The position numbers and the translations under genes were made by a program. Source: Acidobacteriota bacterium (GTDB lineage: Bacteria > Acidobacteriota > UBA6911 > RPQK01 > JAJDTT01). From it: a stretch of DNA of 40,402 nt. The notes under the pieces are model-generated. The model did no database searches, was not told the origin of the DNA, and was given only the letters and a program-made list of their open reading frames with translations. The DNA lies in NCBI GenBank assembly GCA_022827025.1, contig JAJDTT010000254.1, positions 1 to 40,402 of the forward strand. Direction: 5' to 3'. Within the stretch, counting starts at the first letter, position 1; every line of letters begins with the position of its first letter. Positions 22,433 to 30,715 of this stretch are shown in pieces.

Positions 22433-23266
22433 GGTTGACGTTCCGCGGTCCACCCAGTGCCGGAAGAGCGGCTGGACCGTGCCAGGCAGGGACTCGAAGA
22501 CTTCCCGTTTGACCAGCGGCACCAGGTAGGGCTTGCCGTTGGTCTCGGCCACGATCCGGGAATGGTCGTCGGTGCCGAGCAACAGCGGACTCAGGTTGAT
22601 CCACCACGGGGCGTATCGGACCACCGCCGCCACCCGCGCCTCGCGGCTCAGGACGGGAGCTGCCGAGTGCCAGATGCGGCTGTCGAGCAGGAGCAGGCTT
22701 CCTGCCTCCCCTGTCACCTGAACCTCCGCGGGATGCGGCGCCCCGCGGTCGACTCCGTTGTCTCCGGTGGGGTTGTTGGAAGAGCGATGGCTTTCCGGCA
22801 CCACGTAGGTTCCTCCCGTCTCGGTCGTGAAGGGCGTGAGCATGAAGATGCCGGTCAGGACCTGGACCGAGTCGGGATAGGGTGCCGGGATATGGGCGGC
22901 GTTGGTCTGGTTGAAGGGCCAGTCCGCGTGCCACACCCGGTCCCGGTGGCCCGGATCGCTGATCAGCCCGCCCAAGGAGAGGATCCGGGAGTAGTTTCCC
23001 CAGAGCCGCTCGATGATGGCAAGGACCCTGGGGTCCGCCAGATAGGGCGCGATGGACTGGTCCAGGTTGATGAGTCCCACCACCGCCCCGCCCCGGGTGG
23101 TGACCCGGGCGTCCCCGGCCACGAGCTTGGCTTCCTCGGTCTCCAGGGACTGTTCCCGGGCGGCCAGCACGTTCCGGCAGACGGAGTCCACCCGGTCCGG
23201 GGGAATCACGTCCTCCAGCAGGAGCCACCCGTCTTCGTGTAAACGCTGCAACAGAAACTCGACCAT
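22430..23266 (-). CDS. Phytanoyl-CoA dioxygenase (PhyH) family protein
   Basis: From the ATG encoding MVEFLLQRLHEDGW the protein has 278 residues. It carries the Fe(II) facial triad typical of 2-oxoglutarate oxygenases: VWHADWPF (His113 and Asp115) and the distal RIWHSAAP (His200), with Arg211 in REARVAAVVRY as the likely 2-oxoglutarate contact. It would hydroxylate an organic substrate using O2 and 2-oxoglutarate; the substrate is unknown and many bacterial members do not act on phytanoyl-CoA. The frame extends 31 codons upstream to 23359, but that part is not family-like. No strong ribosome site is visible for either start. Confidence 0.87.
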   Translation of the reverse strand: MVEFLLQRLHEDGWLLLEDVIPPDRVDSVCRNVLAAREQSLETEEAKLVAGDARVTTRGGAVVGLINLDQSIAPYLADPRVLAIIERLWGNYSRILSLGGLISDPGHRDRVWHADWPFNQTNAAHIPAPYPDSVQVLTGIFMLTPFTTETGGTYVVPESHRSSNNPTGDNGVDRGAPHPAEVQVTGEAGSLLLLDSRIWHSAAPVLSREARVAAVVRYAPWWINLSPLLLGTDDHSRIVAETNGKPYLVPLVKREVFESLPGTVQPLFRHWVDRGTST

Positions 23267-23453
23267 ATCGGCATTGTTCCAGACGCGAAAGCCGGTTCGC
23301 AAGAAGAGGAGTAGCGAGTGAGAGAAGAGACCGCGAAAAAGGCCTGCCGGAGCGACCAACTGAAAACGGTCCGTCCCGCACCCTCAATACTGAAGAAATC
23401 TCGTCTAATTGGGCACATGATCGTTTAATACAAATGGAGTACTCAAGCACAGG

Positions 23454-23487
23454 TTCGGGTTCCGGGTCAGTTTGGGTTCCGGGTCAG
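23454..23487 (+). repeat. Two tandem 17-bp units
   Basis: TTCGGGTTCCGGGTCAG is followed directly by TTTGGGTTCCGGGTCAG (one mismatch). It lies in the 495-bp interval between the PhyH start and the two-TM gene, which otherwise holds no recognised gene except the weak small frame at 23532. Confidence 0.85.
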
Positions 23488-23531
23488 GCGGTGTGGATTT
23501 TTCCTGGCCTCCACGAACATAATGGAGATTA

Positions 23532-23747
23532 ATGCAGTCCTATGAGCACCGAGAAGACACACCCGGCGGGGAGATCTTCCCAGCAACCAGACAGGAGGGC
23601 AGCCACCGCAAAGAAGCGGACGGAAACGGGCTTGAACAGGTCTCAGCCCCTTGCGGTCCGCGACACCGTATCTCCACCATCATCGGAAAAACCAGGAGGG
23701 GGCAAGAGTTCGCGAAGGAGCGGATCCTGATTCCAATGCCGACATGA
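23532..23747 (+). CDS. Possible small hypothetical protein coupled to the two-TM gene
   Basis: A 71-codon frame starts at an ATG with GGAG five bases upstream, and its TGA (23745-23747) overlaps an in-frame ATG of the next gene at 23744, which suggests coupling. The product is polar and basic, without a recognisable domain. A 62-codon frame (23542-23730) overlaps it in another phase. Either may be non-coding; the evidence is only position and ribosome site. Confidence 0.28.
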   Translation: MQSYEHREDTPGGEIFPATRQEGSHRKEADGNGLEQVSAPCGPRHRISTIIGKTRRGQEFAKERILIPMPT

Positions 23748-23761
23748 GGAGCAGCGCAGAC

Positions 23762-24280
23762 ATGACCAACCAGAAATTCGACGATCTCCTTTTTGGGGTC
23801 CGCCGTTCGATCCGCTATCATTCCCGGCGCCAAGCGTTTTTCGAGGGCGTGAATCGATGGACCGATTTCCTACTGCTGGCGCTCGGCTCCGGAACGGTCG
23901 CTTTGGCGGTCCAGGACCGACCGTCGTGGATTCTTGGATTGGGACTGGGTGTCGCACTCGTTTCCAGCCTCAAACTCGTCTTTGCCTTTGGCGTCAAGGC
24001 GACCCAGCATGCCCAGTTTGTCAGGGATTTTACACTGCTCGAAAAGCGACTCTCCGCCGATGCCTCCGAGGAGGAGATCAAGGCCGTCACCCAGGAACGT
24101 CTGGATCTCGAGGCCTTGGAGCCTCCCGTCATGCAGGTGCTCGACGTGCTCTGCCACAATGACCTGCTGAGAGCGATGAGCTATACCGATGAGAAAGAGC
24201 AGGTTGCCGTGACCTGGTGGCAACGGCAAACGGCCCACTTTTTCAATTTCGGGACCCACCGTCTCGCTAAAGGAGGCTAA
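23762..24280 (+). CDS. Two-TM membrane protein, SLATT-like
   Basis: The 172-residue protein (MTNQKFDDLLFGVRRSIRYH start) has an amphipathic N-terminus, two close membrane helices (about residues 36-50 and 56-80) and a helical cytoplasmic tail with FVRDFTLLEKRLSADASEEEIKAVTQERLDLEALEP. This layout, a 2-TM hairpin followed by charged helices with a conserved LE motif, resembles SLATT-type domains, which are predicted pore-forming effectors in nucleotide-signalling defence systems. No SMODS or SLOG partner is encoded next to it, so a defence role is not supported by context. Start: AGGAG at 23747 precedes 23762; the ATG at 23744 is an alternative. Confidence 0.7.
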   Translation: MTNQKFDDLLFGVRRSIRYHSRRQAFFEGVNRWTDFLLLALGSGTVALAVQDRPSWILGLGLGVALVSSLKLVFAFGVKATQHAQFVRDFTLLEKRLSADASEEEIKAVTQERLDLEALEPPVMQVLDVLCHNDLLRAMSYTDEKEQVAVTWWQRQTAHFFNFGTHRLAKGG

Positions 24281-24477
24281 ATCTGCCCGTTGCCCACAGA
24301 TTGCACAAGGGGCAATAGTCAGGGCCTGGTTTCATTCCTTTTTTCGTAAGACGAGTTCCAGTAAGCAGCCTGCCCCGTATAGACCAGAGCGCCAGAATAA
24401 AGGCAACAGATTGATTTGACCCTTACTCCTAACGCATGGCCGCGACTGACCGTGCTCTGTTCCAATTGGAGAATCAC

Positions 24478-25182
24478 ATGACAGAGAAAAAAGTCGTGAT
24501 CGTAAGCGCCGGCGGAAGCGGCATGGGGGCTGCGGCGGCGCGGAGGTTCGCCGCTGACGGGTTTGGGGTCTCCATCCTGTCCTCCTCCGGCAAAGGCGAA
24601 GCCCTGGCAACGGAGCTTGGCGGCGTCGGCGTCACGGGGTCCAATCGATCCAACGACGACCTGAAGCGCCTCGTGGACCTCACCATGGAAAGATGGGGCC
24701 GGGTGGACGTGCTGGTGAACAGTGCGGGACACGGCCCGAGAGCGCCGATCCTCGAACTCTCGGATGACGACTGGCACCGCGGCATGGAAGTCTACTTCCT
24801 GAGTGCCGTTCGTCCGACACGCCTGGTCGCGCCCATCATGCAGCGTCAGAAGGGTGGGGTCATCGTCAATATTTCCAGCTTCGCCGCGTTCGAGCCCGAA
24901 CCTGCGTTTCCCACCTCCGGCGTGTTCCGGGCGGGATTGGCGGCCTTCGCAAAACTCTTCTCGGACAAGTACGCCGCCGACAACATTCGCATGAACAACG
25001 TCCTGCCCGGGTTCATCAACAATTTCCCCGAGAATCCGGAGTATCGCGACCGCATCCCGATGCAGCGCTACGGCACCACGGAAGAGATAGCCGAGGTCAT
25101 CGCCTTTCTGGCCTCCAAGGGCGGCGCGTACATCACGGGACAGAACATTCGAGTCGATGGAGGAATCACTCGATCCGTCTGA
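24478..25182 (+). CDS. SDR-family protein with a degenerate active site
   Basis: The 234-residue Rossmann protein has a cofactor motif SAGGSGMG (residues 10-17), NSAG (81-84), NISS (131-134) and the C-terminal SDR pattern ITGQNIRVDGGI. At the place of the catalytic YxxxK it reads TSGVFRAGLAAF, so the Tyr position is Ser147 and the Lys is Arg151. A classical oxidoreductase mechanism is therefore doubtful, although dinucleotide binding looks intact. The gene is followed after 16 bp by a second SDR-like gene, and the pair is probably an operon. An upstream in-frame ATG at 24436 is less likely. Confidence 0.85.
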   Translation: MTEKKVVIVSAGGSGMGAAAARRFAADGFGVSILSSSGKGEALATELGGVGVTGSNRSNDDLKRLVDLTMERWGRVDVLVNSAGHGPRAPILELSDDDWHRGMEVYFLSAVRPTRLVAPIMQRQKGGVIVNISSFAAFEPEPAFPTSGVFRAGLAAFAKLFSDKYAADNIRMNNVLPGFINNFPENPEYRDRIPMQRYGTTEEIAEVIAFLASKGGAYITGQNIRVDGGITRSV

Positions 25183-25198
25183 TCGGGAGAAAATAAGG

Positions 25199-25894
25199 AT
25201 GAAAGTGATCATCGTCGGAGCATCCGGAAAGATCGGTCGCGGGGTCGACAGGGCCGTATCGGCCAACCATGAAGTGATTCGAGTCGGTCTGGCAGACGGT
25301 GACGTGCAGTGTGACTACACCGATCCCGAGTCGGTGCGAAGCATGTTCGCGACAGTCGGGGCCTACGATGCGCTGGTATCGGCCGTGGGCGCAGATAGTC
25401 GATTTCTTCCGTTCGAGGAATTGGCCGATGACGACTATCGCTACGGATTCGAGAGGAAATTCCTGTCGCAGATCCGGCTGGTGTCAATGGGGCAATCCAC
25501 GATTCAAGACGGCGGCTCGTTTACGTTGACCAGCGGATTCCTGAGCCACTATTCGAACCAGCGCGGTATCGCCACGGGACCGTTCAATGCGACGCTCGAA
25601 GCCTTTGTGGAACAGACGGCCCGGCTGTGGCCTCGAGGGATTCGAGTCAACGTGGTCAGTCCGGGCCCCGTGGTTCCGGCTGGGAAAGAAGGATGGGGAA
25701 AGGTGACAGCGGCGCAGTGCGGTCAAGTGTATGTCCAGGCAATCGAGGGAGCGATGTCGGGCGAAGTCTTGCGCGTTTGGGGCGGGCTTCCGGTTCCCGA
25801 TTCACGGGAAGCGGCGATTTCCATTCGCCGAAGGAGCGGTGGTTTCCAACCGCCGGACTCCGGAGAAGGTCGCAAGGCGGGTGCGAGCGAATGA
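25199..25894 (+). CDS. Short SDR-like NAD(P)-binding protein with a repeat-derived C-terminal tail
   Basis: The 231-residue protein begins MKVIIVGASGKIGRGV with a GxxGxxG dinucleotide motif (Gly7, Gly10, Gly13). It then follows the pattern of the roughly 200-residue, Tyr-less SDR group: LVSAVGADSRFLPFEEL, LTSGFLSHYSNQRG, PFNATLEAFVEQTARLWPRGIRVNVVSPGPV. It lacks YxxxK. The family-like part ends near EVLRVWGGLP (about residue 200). The remaining residues (AAISIRRRSGGFQPPDSG and following) are encoded by two REP hairpins at 25813-25854, so the original stop was probably replaced by repeat sequence. Catalytic activity is uncertain. Confidence 0.8.
   Translation: MKVIIVGASGKIGRGVDRAVSANHEVIRVGLADGDVQCDYTDPESVRSMFATVGAYDALVSAVGADSRFLPFEELADDDYRYGFERKFLSQIRLVSMGQSTIQDGGSFTLTSGFLSHYSNQRGIATGPFNATLEAFVEQTARLWPRGIRVNVVSPGPVVPAGKEGWGKVTAAQCGQVYVQAIEGAMSGEVLRVWGGLPVPDSREAAISIRRRSGGFQPPDSGEGRKAGASE
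25813..25854 (+). repeat. Two REP hairpins inside the 3' end of an SDR gene
   Basis: GGCGATTTCCATTCGCC (25813-25829) and GGTGGTTTCCAACCGCC (25838-25854) are members of the hairpin family, separated by 8 bp. A further degenerate copy in reverse (GCGACTGGAAATCACCC) occurs at about 25903-25919. The first two are read as codons by the SDR gene. Confidence 0.85.
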
Positions 25895-25954
25895 AGAATG
25901 AGCGACTGGAAATCACCCCTCCAAGTCCCCCTCGCTTCAGGTAAGAGAGAACGC

Positions 25955-26296
25955 ATGAATGCGGAAAATGACGCCAAGGGTATTCTGGCAGATCGGGTCC
26001 GTAAGACTCTCTCGGGACGTGAGGGCGTCTCTGAACGAAGAATGTTCGGCGGCGTCTGCTTCATGATCCACGGCAACATGTGTGTCGGCACCTGGAAGGG
26101 CTCGCTCATCGTGCGGCTGGACAGGAAGGATCATGAAAAGACCCTGTCGGAACCGCACACGAGACCGGCGGACATCACCGGCCGTGTGATGAAGGGATGG
26201 GCCCTCGTGGAGCCGTCCGGAATCGACTCCGACAACGGTCTGAAGGCGTGGGTCCACCGGGCCGCTATCTACGCCGGATCCCTTCCCCCCAAGTGA
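25955..26296 (+). CDS. TfoX N-terminal domain protein
   Basis: The 113-residue protein is a stand-alone TfoX/Sxy N-terminal domain: RRMFGGVCFMIHGNMCVGTWKGSLIVRLD is the characteristic beta-sheet motif, and KGWALVEPSGIDSDNGLKAWVHRA the C-terminal half. Full-length TfoX regulates competence, but single-domain versions are widespread and of unknown role. The ATG at 25955 is chosen because the upstream part of the frame is repeat-derived. A run of purines (AAGAGAGA) precedes it. Confidence 0.85.
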   Translation: MNAENDAKGILADRVRKTLSGREGVSERRMFGGVCFMIHGNMCVGTWKGSLIVRLDRKDHEKTLSEPHTRPADITGRVMKGWALVEPSGIDSDNGLKAWVHRAAIYAGSLPPK

Positions 26297-26310
26297 ACAC
26301 GCGCGGAAGA

Positions 26311-26335
26311 GGGCACCCACGAGGGGTGCCCCTAC
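26311..26335 (+). repeat. GGGCACCC hairpin
   Basis: GGGCACCCACGAGGGGTGCCC is a strong hairpin; a near-identical copy lies at 37551-37572 and a related one at 37431. It is a third type of dispersed hairpin, located between the TfoX and VCBS genes. Confidence 0.8.
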
Positions 26336-26410
26336 ACTGCATTTCTCTTTCCTCTCCGGTGTAGACTAGGCGGCATCAGCTTCCATTCCGGACAGAAAGG
26401 AAAGACCGCC

Positions 26411-29239
26411 ATGATCCATGGGAAATCGATTCAAGCGGCTTCGGTGCGCATGTTGGCCCTGCTGGCCTTGACCTGGGGCGCTTCGCCTCTCGCGGCTGGA
26501 GAGAAGGTCTGGACGTCATCCTCCTTCCTCGACTTCGCCGACGGGAGCTTCAGCGACGGAGGCGTCAACACCTACGTCACCGTTCAAGGAGAAGTCGTCC
26601 TGATCAAGCTGTTGGACCTGAATCACGACGGGCGCGTCGACATCGTGATCCCCAACGACCACGATCCCCACGAGCGGGCGGACCTGTTCATTTACTGGGG
26701 TGGAGATGAGGGATACTCGCCGCGTCGACACAGCCGGCTGCCCACCAACGGGGGACACGACGGCGCCGTGGCCGATCTGGACGGGGACGGCAATCCCGAG
26801 TTGATCGTGGCCAACAACTTCAACGGAACCCGGACCGACCTGGATTCCTTCATCTACCGCGGCGCCAAGGGCGGCCCCAAGGCCTCCGGCCGGACCGGTC
26901 TTCCCACCCGGGGCGCCCGGGCGGTGGCGGTGGAGGACCTTAACCGGGACGGGCACCCCGACATCGTCTTCGCCAACAGCGGATTGGACTACCACGTGAC
27001 GGTGGACCCGCACAACGAGTCCTTCGTCTACTGGGGATCGCCGGACGGGTATTCCGCCGAACGGCGGCAGGTGCTCAGGACCGTGAACAGCCGGGACGTG
27101 AAGGTGGCCGACCTGGACCGGGACGGGCACCTGGACTTGGTCTTCGCCAATGAGGGGAACACGGACGCGGAAGGGGGCGCCCTCCTCTACTGGGGAACGT
27201 CGGAGGGCGACTACACGGGCCGCGAGGCGGACCATCTACCCGGTGACCGGTCTTCGGCGGTCGAGGTCGCCGACCTCAACGGGGACGGTTTTCCCGAGGT
27301 GGTCCTGGCCAACGCCTACCGGCTCAAGACCCGGGAGATGGGCATGTACAACATCGTGGACACGGTGAGCGTGCCCTCGTTCATCTATTGGGGGTCGGCC
27401 AAGGGATATTCGGTGGAATCCAAGACGCTGCTGCCCACCGTGGGGGCCTCGGACGTGGCGTCGGGAGACCTGAACCGGGATGGCCACGTCGACCTGGTCT
27501 TCGCCAACAAGTCGGGACTGGCGTCCTTCATCTACTGGGGGTCTCCGGACGGTTACCGCTCGCACCGGCGGACGTCGATTCCCACAAAGGCGCCCACCCG
27601 CTGCCTGGTGGAGGACCTGGACGGGGACGGCTACCCCGAACTGGTCTTCTCGCAGCATGGCGGGCAGCCTCACGGAAAACCCCCCGCGTACGTCTATTGG
27701 GGCGGTCCGGAGGGCTACTCGCCCGAGTGGCGGACCGAGCTGCCCACGTTCGAGGCGACCGGCGTCCAGGCGGGAGACCTGGACGGAGACGGCAGCAAGG
27801 ACCTGGTCTTCGTCCATTCGGCCGACACCACCCATGGGATCCCGGCGTACATCTACTGGGGCGGCCCCAAGGGGCGGTTCGAGCCGTCTCGGCGTCAATT
27901 GCTGCCCAGCGGCAACGGCTACTGCTCCAGCGCGGACATCAACCGGGACGGCCACGTGGACCTCCTGTTTCCTTCCGTCTACAGAAAGAGCCCGACTCCG
28001 GCCATCTACTGGGGGTCCGGCTCGGGGTACTCCGGGTCCAATCGGACCCTCATCGGATCCGGCGGGAGCTTCTCTTCCCGGCTTGCCGACTTCAACCGGG
28101 ACGGTTACCTGGACGCGTCCTTCACCCAGTGGAGTCCGGGAACCGAGGCCACCAGCCTCTACTGGGGCGGCCCGGATGGATTCTCTGACGGCAATCGCTT
28201 CATCTTCCGGATCGGAAGCATCCGGGAGCACACCATCGGCGACCTGAATCGCGACGGTTGGATCGACGTGATCTTCAGCGGGACCCTCAACAAGGTGGTG
28301 GTCTTCTGGAACAGTCCGCTGGGATTCGACAACGAGCGCAGGACGGAATTGCCTTCGCGGGTTTCGGTGGGCGTCGAAGTAGCCGATCTGGACGGGAACG
28401 GCTACCTGGAAGTGATCGCCTGCAACCTCTACGACAGGGACCCGGCGCCGGGCAAGCCTCGGTCCTTCGGAGGCTCCGCGGAAGGGGACACCTTCATTTA
28501 CTGGGGTGGTCCCGAGGGCTACGACGAATCGAACCCGACCATCCTGCCTTCGGTGGGCAACTCTTCCGCGGCCGTGGCCGACCTGAACGGGAACGGGTTC
28601 CTGGACCTGGTCCTGAGCAGCTACCATGCCGGCTACACCCGCAGCCATCCCTCCAGGATCTATTGGAACGGGCCCTCGGGTTTCGACCCGTCCCGCAAGA
28701 TGGAGATCCCCAGCAACTCCGCTTCGGGAGTCATCGCCAACGACTTCGACCTGGACGGGCACGTGGACATCCTGTTCGGCTGCCACTCCAAGCAGGGGAA
28801 CCACAGGAACGACGCCTTCCTCTATTGGGGCGGTCCGGAGGGGTTCTCCACCGAGCGCCGGACTTCCCTGCCGGTCCTGGGACCGCACCATCTTGCCTCC
28901 GATCCGGGTCACGCCTATGATCGGGGCCATCGCTACGACTACATTTCTCCGCCATTCGACGCCGGTTCCGTGGAGCGCCTCGGAACCATCACCTGGGAGG
29001 GGGAGACCCCGTTCCGGACCGGTCTGGAATTCCAGGTGCGGTGGGCCGCCAGCCGGGAGGGGTTGGAGTCAGCCGAATGGACGGGACCGGAGGGGACCGG
29101 GAGCTACTACCAGCAGACCGGCGCGCAGCTTCCGGACGTCGGCGATGGGACCCGTTGGATCCAGTACAAGGCCAGCCTCCTCAGTCCCGGGTCGGCCAAC
29201 TCGCCGGTGCTGGAATCAGTCTCCATCAGTTATCGCTGA
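26411..29239 (+). CDS. Secreted FG-GAP/VCBS repeat beta-propeller protein
   Basis: The 942-residue protein has a signal peptide (VRMLALLALTWGASPLAAG). Fourteen repeats each contain a calcium-type loop D-x-[ND]-x-[DN]-G-x-x-[DE] (for example DLNHDGRVD, DLDGDGNPE, DINRDGHVD, DFDLDGHVD), usually followed by an [IL]YWG strand and a G-[YF]-S turn. Fourteen repeats suit two seven-bladed propellers. The C-terminal 130 residues (SPPFDAGSVERLGTITWEG to VLESVSISYR) form a separate beta-sandwich-like end. Likely extracellular; adhesion or glycan/protein binding is inferred from the fold. It is a possible substrate of the type II system, although no direct signal for this can be recognised. AAAGG at about 26396 lies before the ATG. 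Confidence 0.92.
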   Translation: MIHGKSIQAASVRMLALLALTWGASPLAAGEKVWTSSSFLDFADGSFSDGGVNTYVTVQGEVVLIKLLDLNHDGRVDIVIPNDHDPHERADLFIYWGGDEGYSPRRHSRLPTNGGHDGAVADLDGDGNPELIVANNFNGTRTDLDSFIYRGAKGGPKASGRTGLPTRGARAVAVEDLNRDGHPDIVFANSGLDYHVTVDPHNESFVYWGSPDGYSAERRQVLRTVNSRDVKVADLDRDGHLDLVFANEGNTDAEGGALLYWGTSEGDYTGREADHLPGDRSSAVEVADLNGDGFPEVVLANAYRLKTREMGMYNIVDTVSVPSFIYWGSAKGYSVESKTLLPTVGASDVASGDLNRDGHVDLVFANKSGLASFIYWGSPDGYRSHRRTSIPTKAPTRCLVEDLDGDGYPELVFSQHGGQPHGKPPAYVYWGGPEGYSPEWRTELPTFEATGVQAGDLDGDGSKDLVFVHSADTTHGIPAYIYWGGPKGRFEPSRRQLLPSGNGYCSSADINRDGHVDLLFPSVYRKSPTPAIYWGSGSGYSGSNRTLIGSGGSFSSRLADFNRDGYLDASFTQWSPGTEATSLYWGGPDGFSDGNRFIFRIGSIREHTIGDLNRDGWIDVIFSGTLNKVVVFWNSPLGFDNERRTELPSRVSVGVEVADLDGNGYLEVIACNLYDRDPAPGKPRSFGGSAEGDTFIYWGGPEGYDESNPTILPSVGNSSAAVADLNGNGFLDLVLSSYHAGYTRSHPSRIYWNGPSGFDPSRKMEIPSNSASGVIANDFDLDGHVDILFGCHSKQGNHRNDAFLYWGGPEGFSTERRTSLPVLGPHHLASDPGHAYDRGHRYDYISPPFDAGSVERLGTITWEGETPFRTGLEFQVRWAASREGLESAEWTGPEGTGSYYQQTGAQLPDVGDGTRWIQYKASLLSPGSANSPVLESVSISYR

Positions 29240-29245
29240 GCCGTT

Positions 29246-29337
29246 GGGAGGGGGGACTTTTAGTCCCCCCGTCTTCTGCTGTCTGGATCGGGAGAGATTT
29301 GTGTTGAAGAGGGGACAGGAAAGTCCCCTCTCCCACG
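29246..29337 (+). repeat. G/C-run hairpins between the VCBS and permease genes
   Basis: GGGGGGACTTTTAGTCCCCC (about 29252-29271) and GGGGACAGGAAAGTCCCC (about 29313-29330) are two hairpins of the second repeat family. The following 60 bp before the permease start are AT-rich (TTTATTTTATAGATAG) and may hold its promoter. Confidence 0.85.
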
Positions 29338-29401
29338 TCCACCCTCCTCTTTTCCTTTATTTTATAGATAGTTGTCTTTCACAATATGAGATCGGACCTC
29401 A

Positions 29402-30715
29402 ATGAATAAGATAGCCGAATTCTTCAAGTTCGAGCAGGAGAACACGAACTGGCGGATCGAGGTCACCGGCGGCGCGACCACGTTCATGACCATGGCCTAC
29501 ATCGTGGTCGTGAACCCCGCCATCCTGTCCGATGCCCTGGGCAAGGAGATGTTCGGGGAGCTGTTGTTCGCCACCTGCGCGGCCGCCGCCCTCGCCACGC
29601 TCCTGATGGGGCTGCTGGCCAACTATCCCTTCGCGCTGGCGCCGGGAATGGGCCTCAACGCCTTCTTCGCCTACACCATCGTCCTGGGCATGGGGGTGGA
29701 CTGGAAGCTGGCCCTGGGAGTGGTCCTGGCTTCGGGGTTGCTGTTCCTGCTGTTGACCGTGTTGCGAGTCCGCGAAGCGATCATCAACGCGGTTCCCGAC
29801 CCGCTGAAGAGGGCCGTCGCGGCCGGGATCGGTCTGTTCATCGCGTTCATCGGGCTGAAGAACGCGGGCCTCATCGTCGACAATCCGGCCACCCTGGTGA
29901 GCCTGGGCGAGGTTCGCTCCTGGTCCGTGGCATTGGCCCTGTTGGGGCTCCTGGCCATCGGCGTGATGATGGCGCGCGGAATCCGGGGCGCGATCCTGCT
30001 GGGCATGATGGGAGTGACCTTGCTGGCCATGATCTTCGGGGCAACGCCGTGGCCCACGGGATTGGTCAGCATGCCGGTCTGGCCCGTCAATCTCTTCGGC
30101 GAAGCCGTGCGCCACCTGCCCCAGACGCTGAACATGGCGTTCATCGAGCTGATCCTCGCCCTGCTCTTCGTGGACCTCTTCGACACCATGGGAACGCTGC
30201 TGGGATTGTCGGAACGTTCCGGTTTTCTGGACAAGCGGGGTCGCCTGCCCCGGGCCAACCGGGCGTTGCTTTCCGATTCGGTGGGAACCGTCTGCGGCAG
30301 CGTCATCGGGACGTCAACCGTGACCACCTATATCGAGAGCGCAGCCGGCATCTCTTCCGGCGCCCGGACCGGTTTTTCCAGCGTGGTGGTCAGCGGACTG
30401 TTCGCCACAGCGTTGTTCCTGACTCCGTTGGTTCAGTCGGTGCCCACCTTCGCCGCCGCCCCGGCGCTGGTGGTGACGGGTGTGCTGATGATGGGGGCCG
30501 CCGCGCGGATCCGCTGGAATGACCTCTCGGAGGCGGTGCCGGCCTTCCTCACGCTGATCGCCATCCCGCTGACCTTCAGCATCGCCGACGGCCTGGCTCT
30601 GGGTTTCATCTCCTATCCCATCGTCAAGCGGTTGAGCGGACGAGGCGACGAGGTGCATTGGCTGGTCGACGTCCTGGCGGTGGTCTTCATCGCCAAGTAC
30701 GTCTTCATCGGTTAA
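29402..30715 (+). CDS. NCS2-family purine permease, AzgA/PbuG-like
   Basis: The 437-residue membrane protein has about 12-14 helices. The N-terminus (TNWRIEVTGGATTFMTMAYIVVVNPAIL), PFALAPGMGLNAFFAYTIVLGMG and LLFVDLFDTMGTLLGLSERSGFLD, with GTSTVTTYIESAAGISSGARTGFSSVV, are hallmarks of the AzgA-type adenine/guanine/hypoxanthine permeases. It would import purine bases by proton symport. It converges on, and overlaps by 11 bp, the 3' end of the next gene. It is flanked upstream by hairpin repeats and an AT-rich leader. Confidence 0.93.
   Translation: MNKIAEFFKFEQENTNWRIEVTGGATTFMTMAYIVVVNPAILSDALGKEMFGELLFATCAAAALATLLMGLLANYPFALAPGMGLNAFFAYTIVLGMGVDWKLALGVVLASGLLFLLLTVLRVREAIINAVPDPLKRAVAAGIGLFIAFIGLKNAGLIVDNPATLVSLGEVRSWSVALALLGLLAIGVMMARGIRGAILLGMMGVTLLAMIFGATPWPTGLVSMPVWPVNLFGEAVRHLPQTLNMAFIELILALLFVDLFDTMGTLLGLSERSGFLDKRGRLPRANRALLSDSVGTVCGSVIGTSTVTTYIESAAGISSGARTGFSSVVVSGLFATALFLTPLVQSVPTFAAAPALVVTGVLMMGAAARIRWNDLSEAVPAFLTLIAIPLTFSIADGLALGFISYPIVKRLSGRGDEVHWLVDVLAVVFIAKYVFIG

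Noticed and set aside
23762-24280. Defence island
   Set aside because: The SLATT-like protein is alone; no cyclase, SLOG, restriction or CRISPR gene is nearby, so a defence island is not supported.
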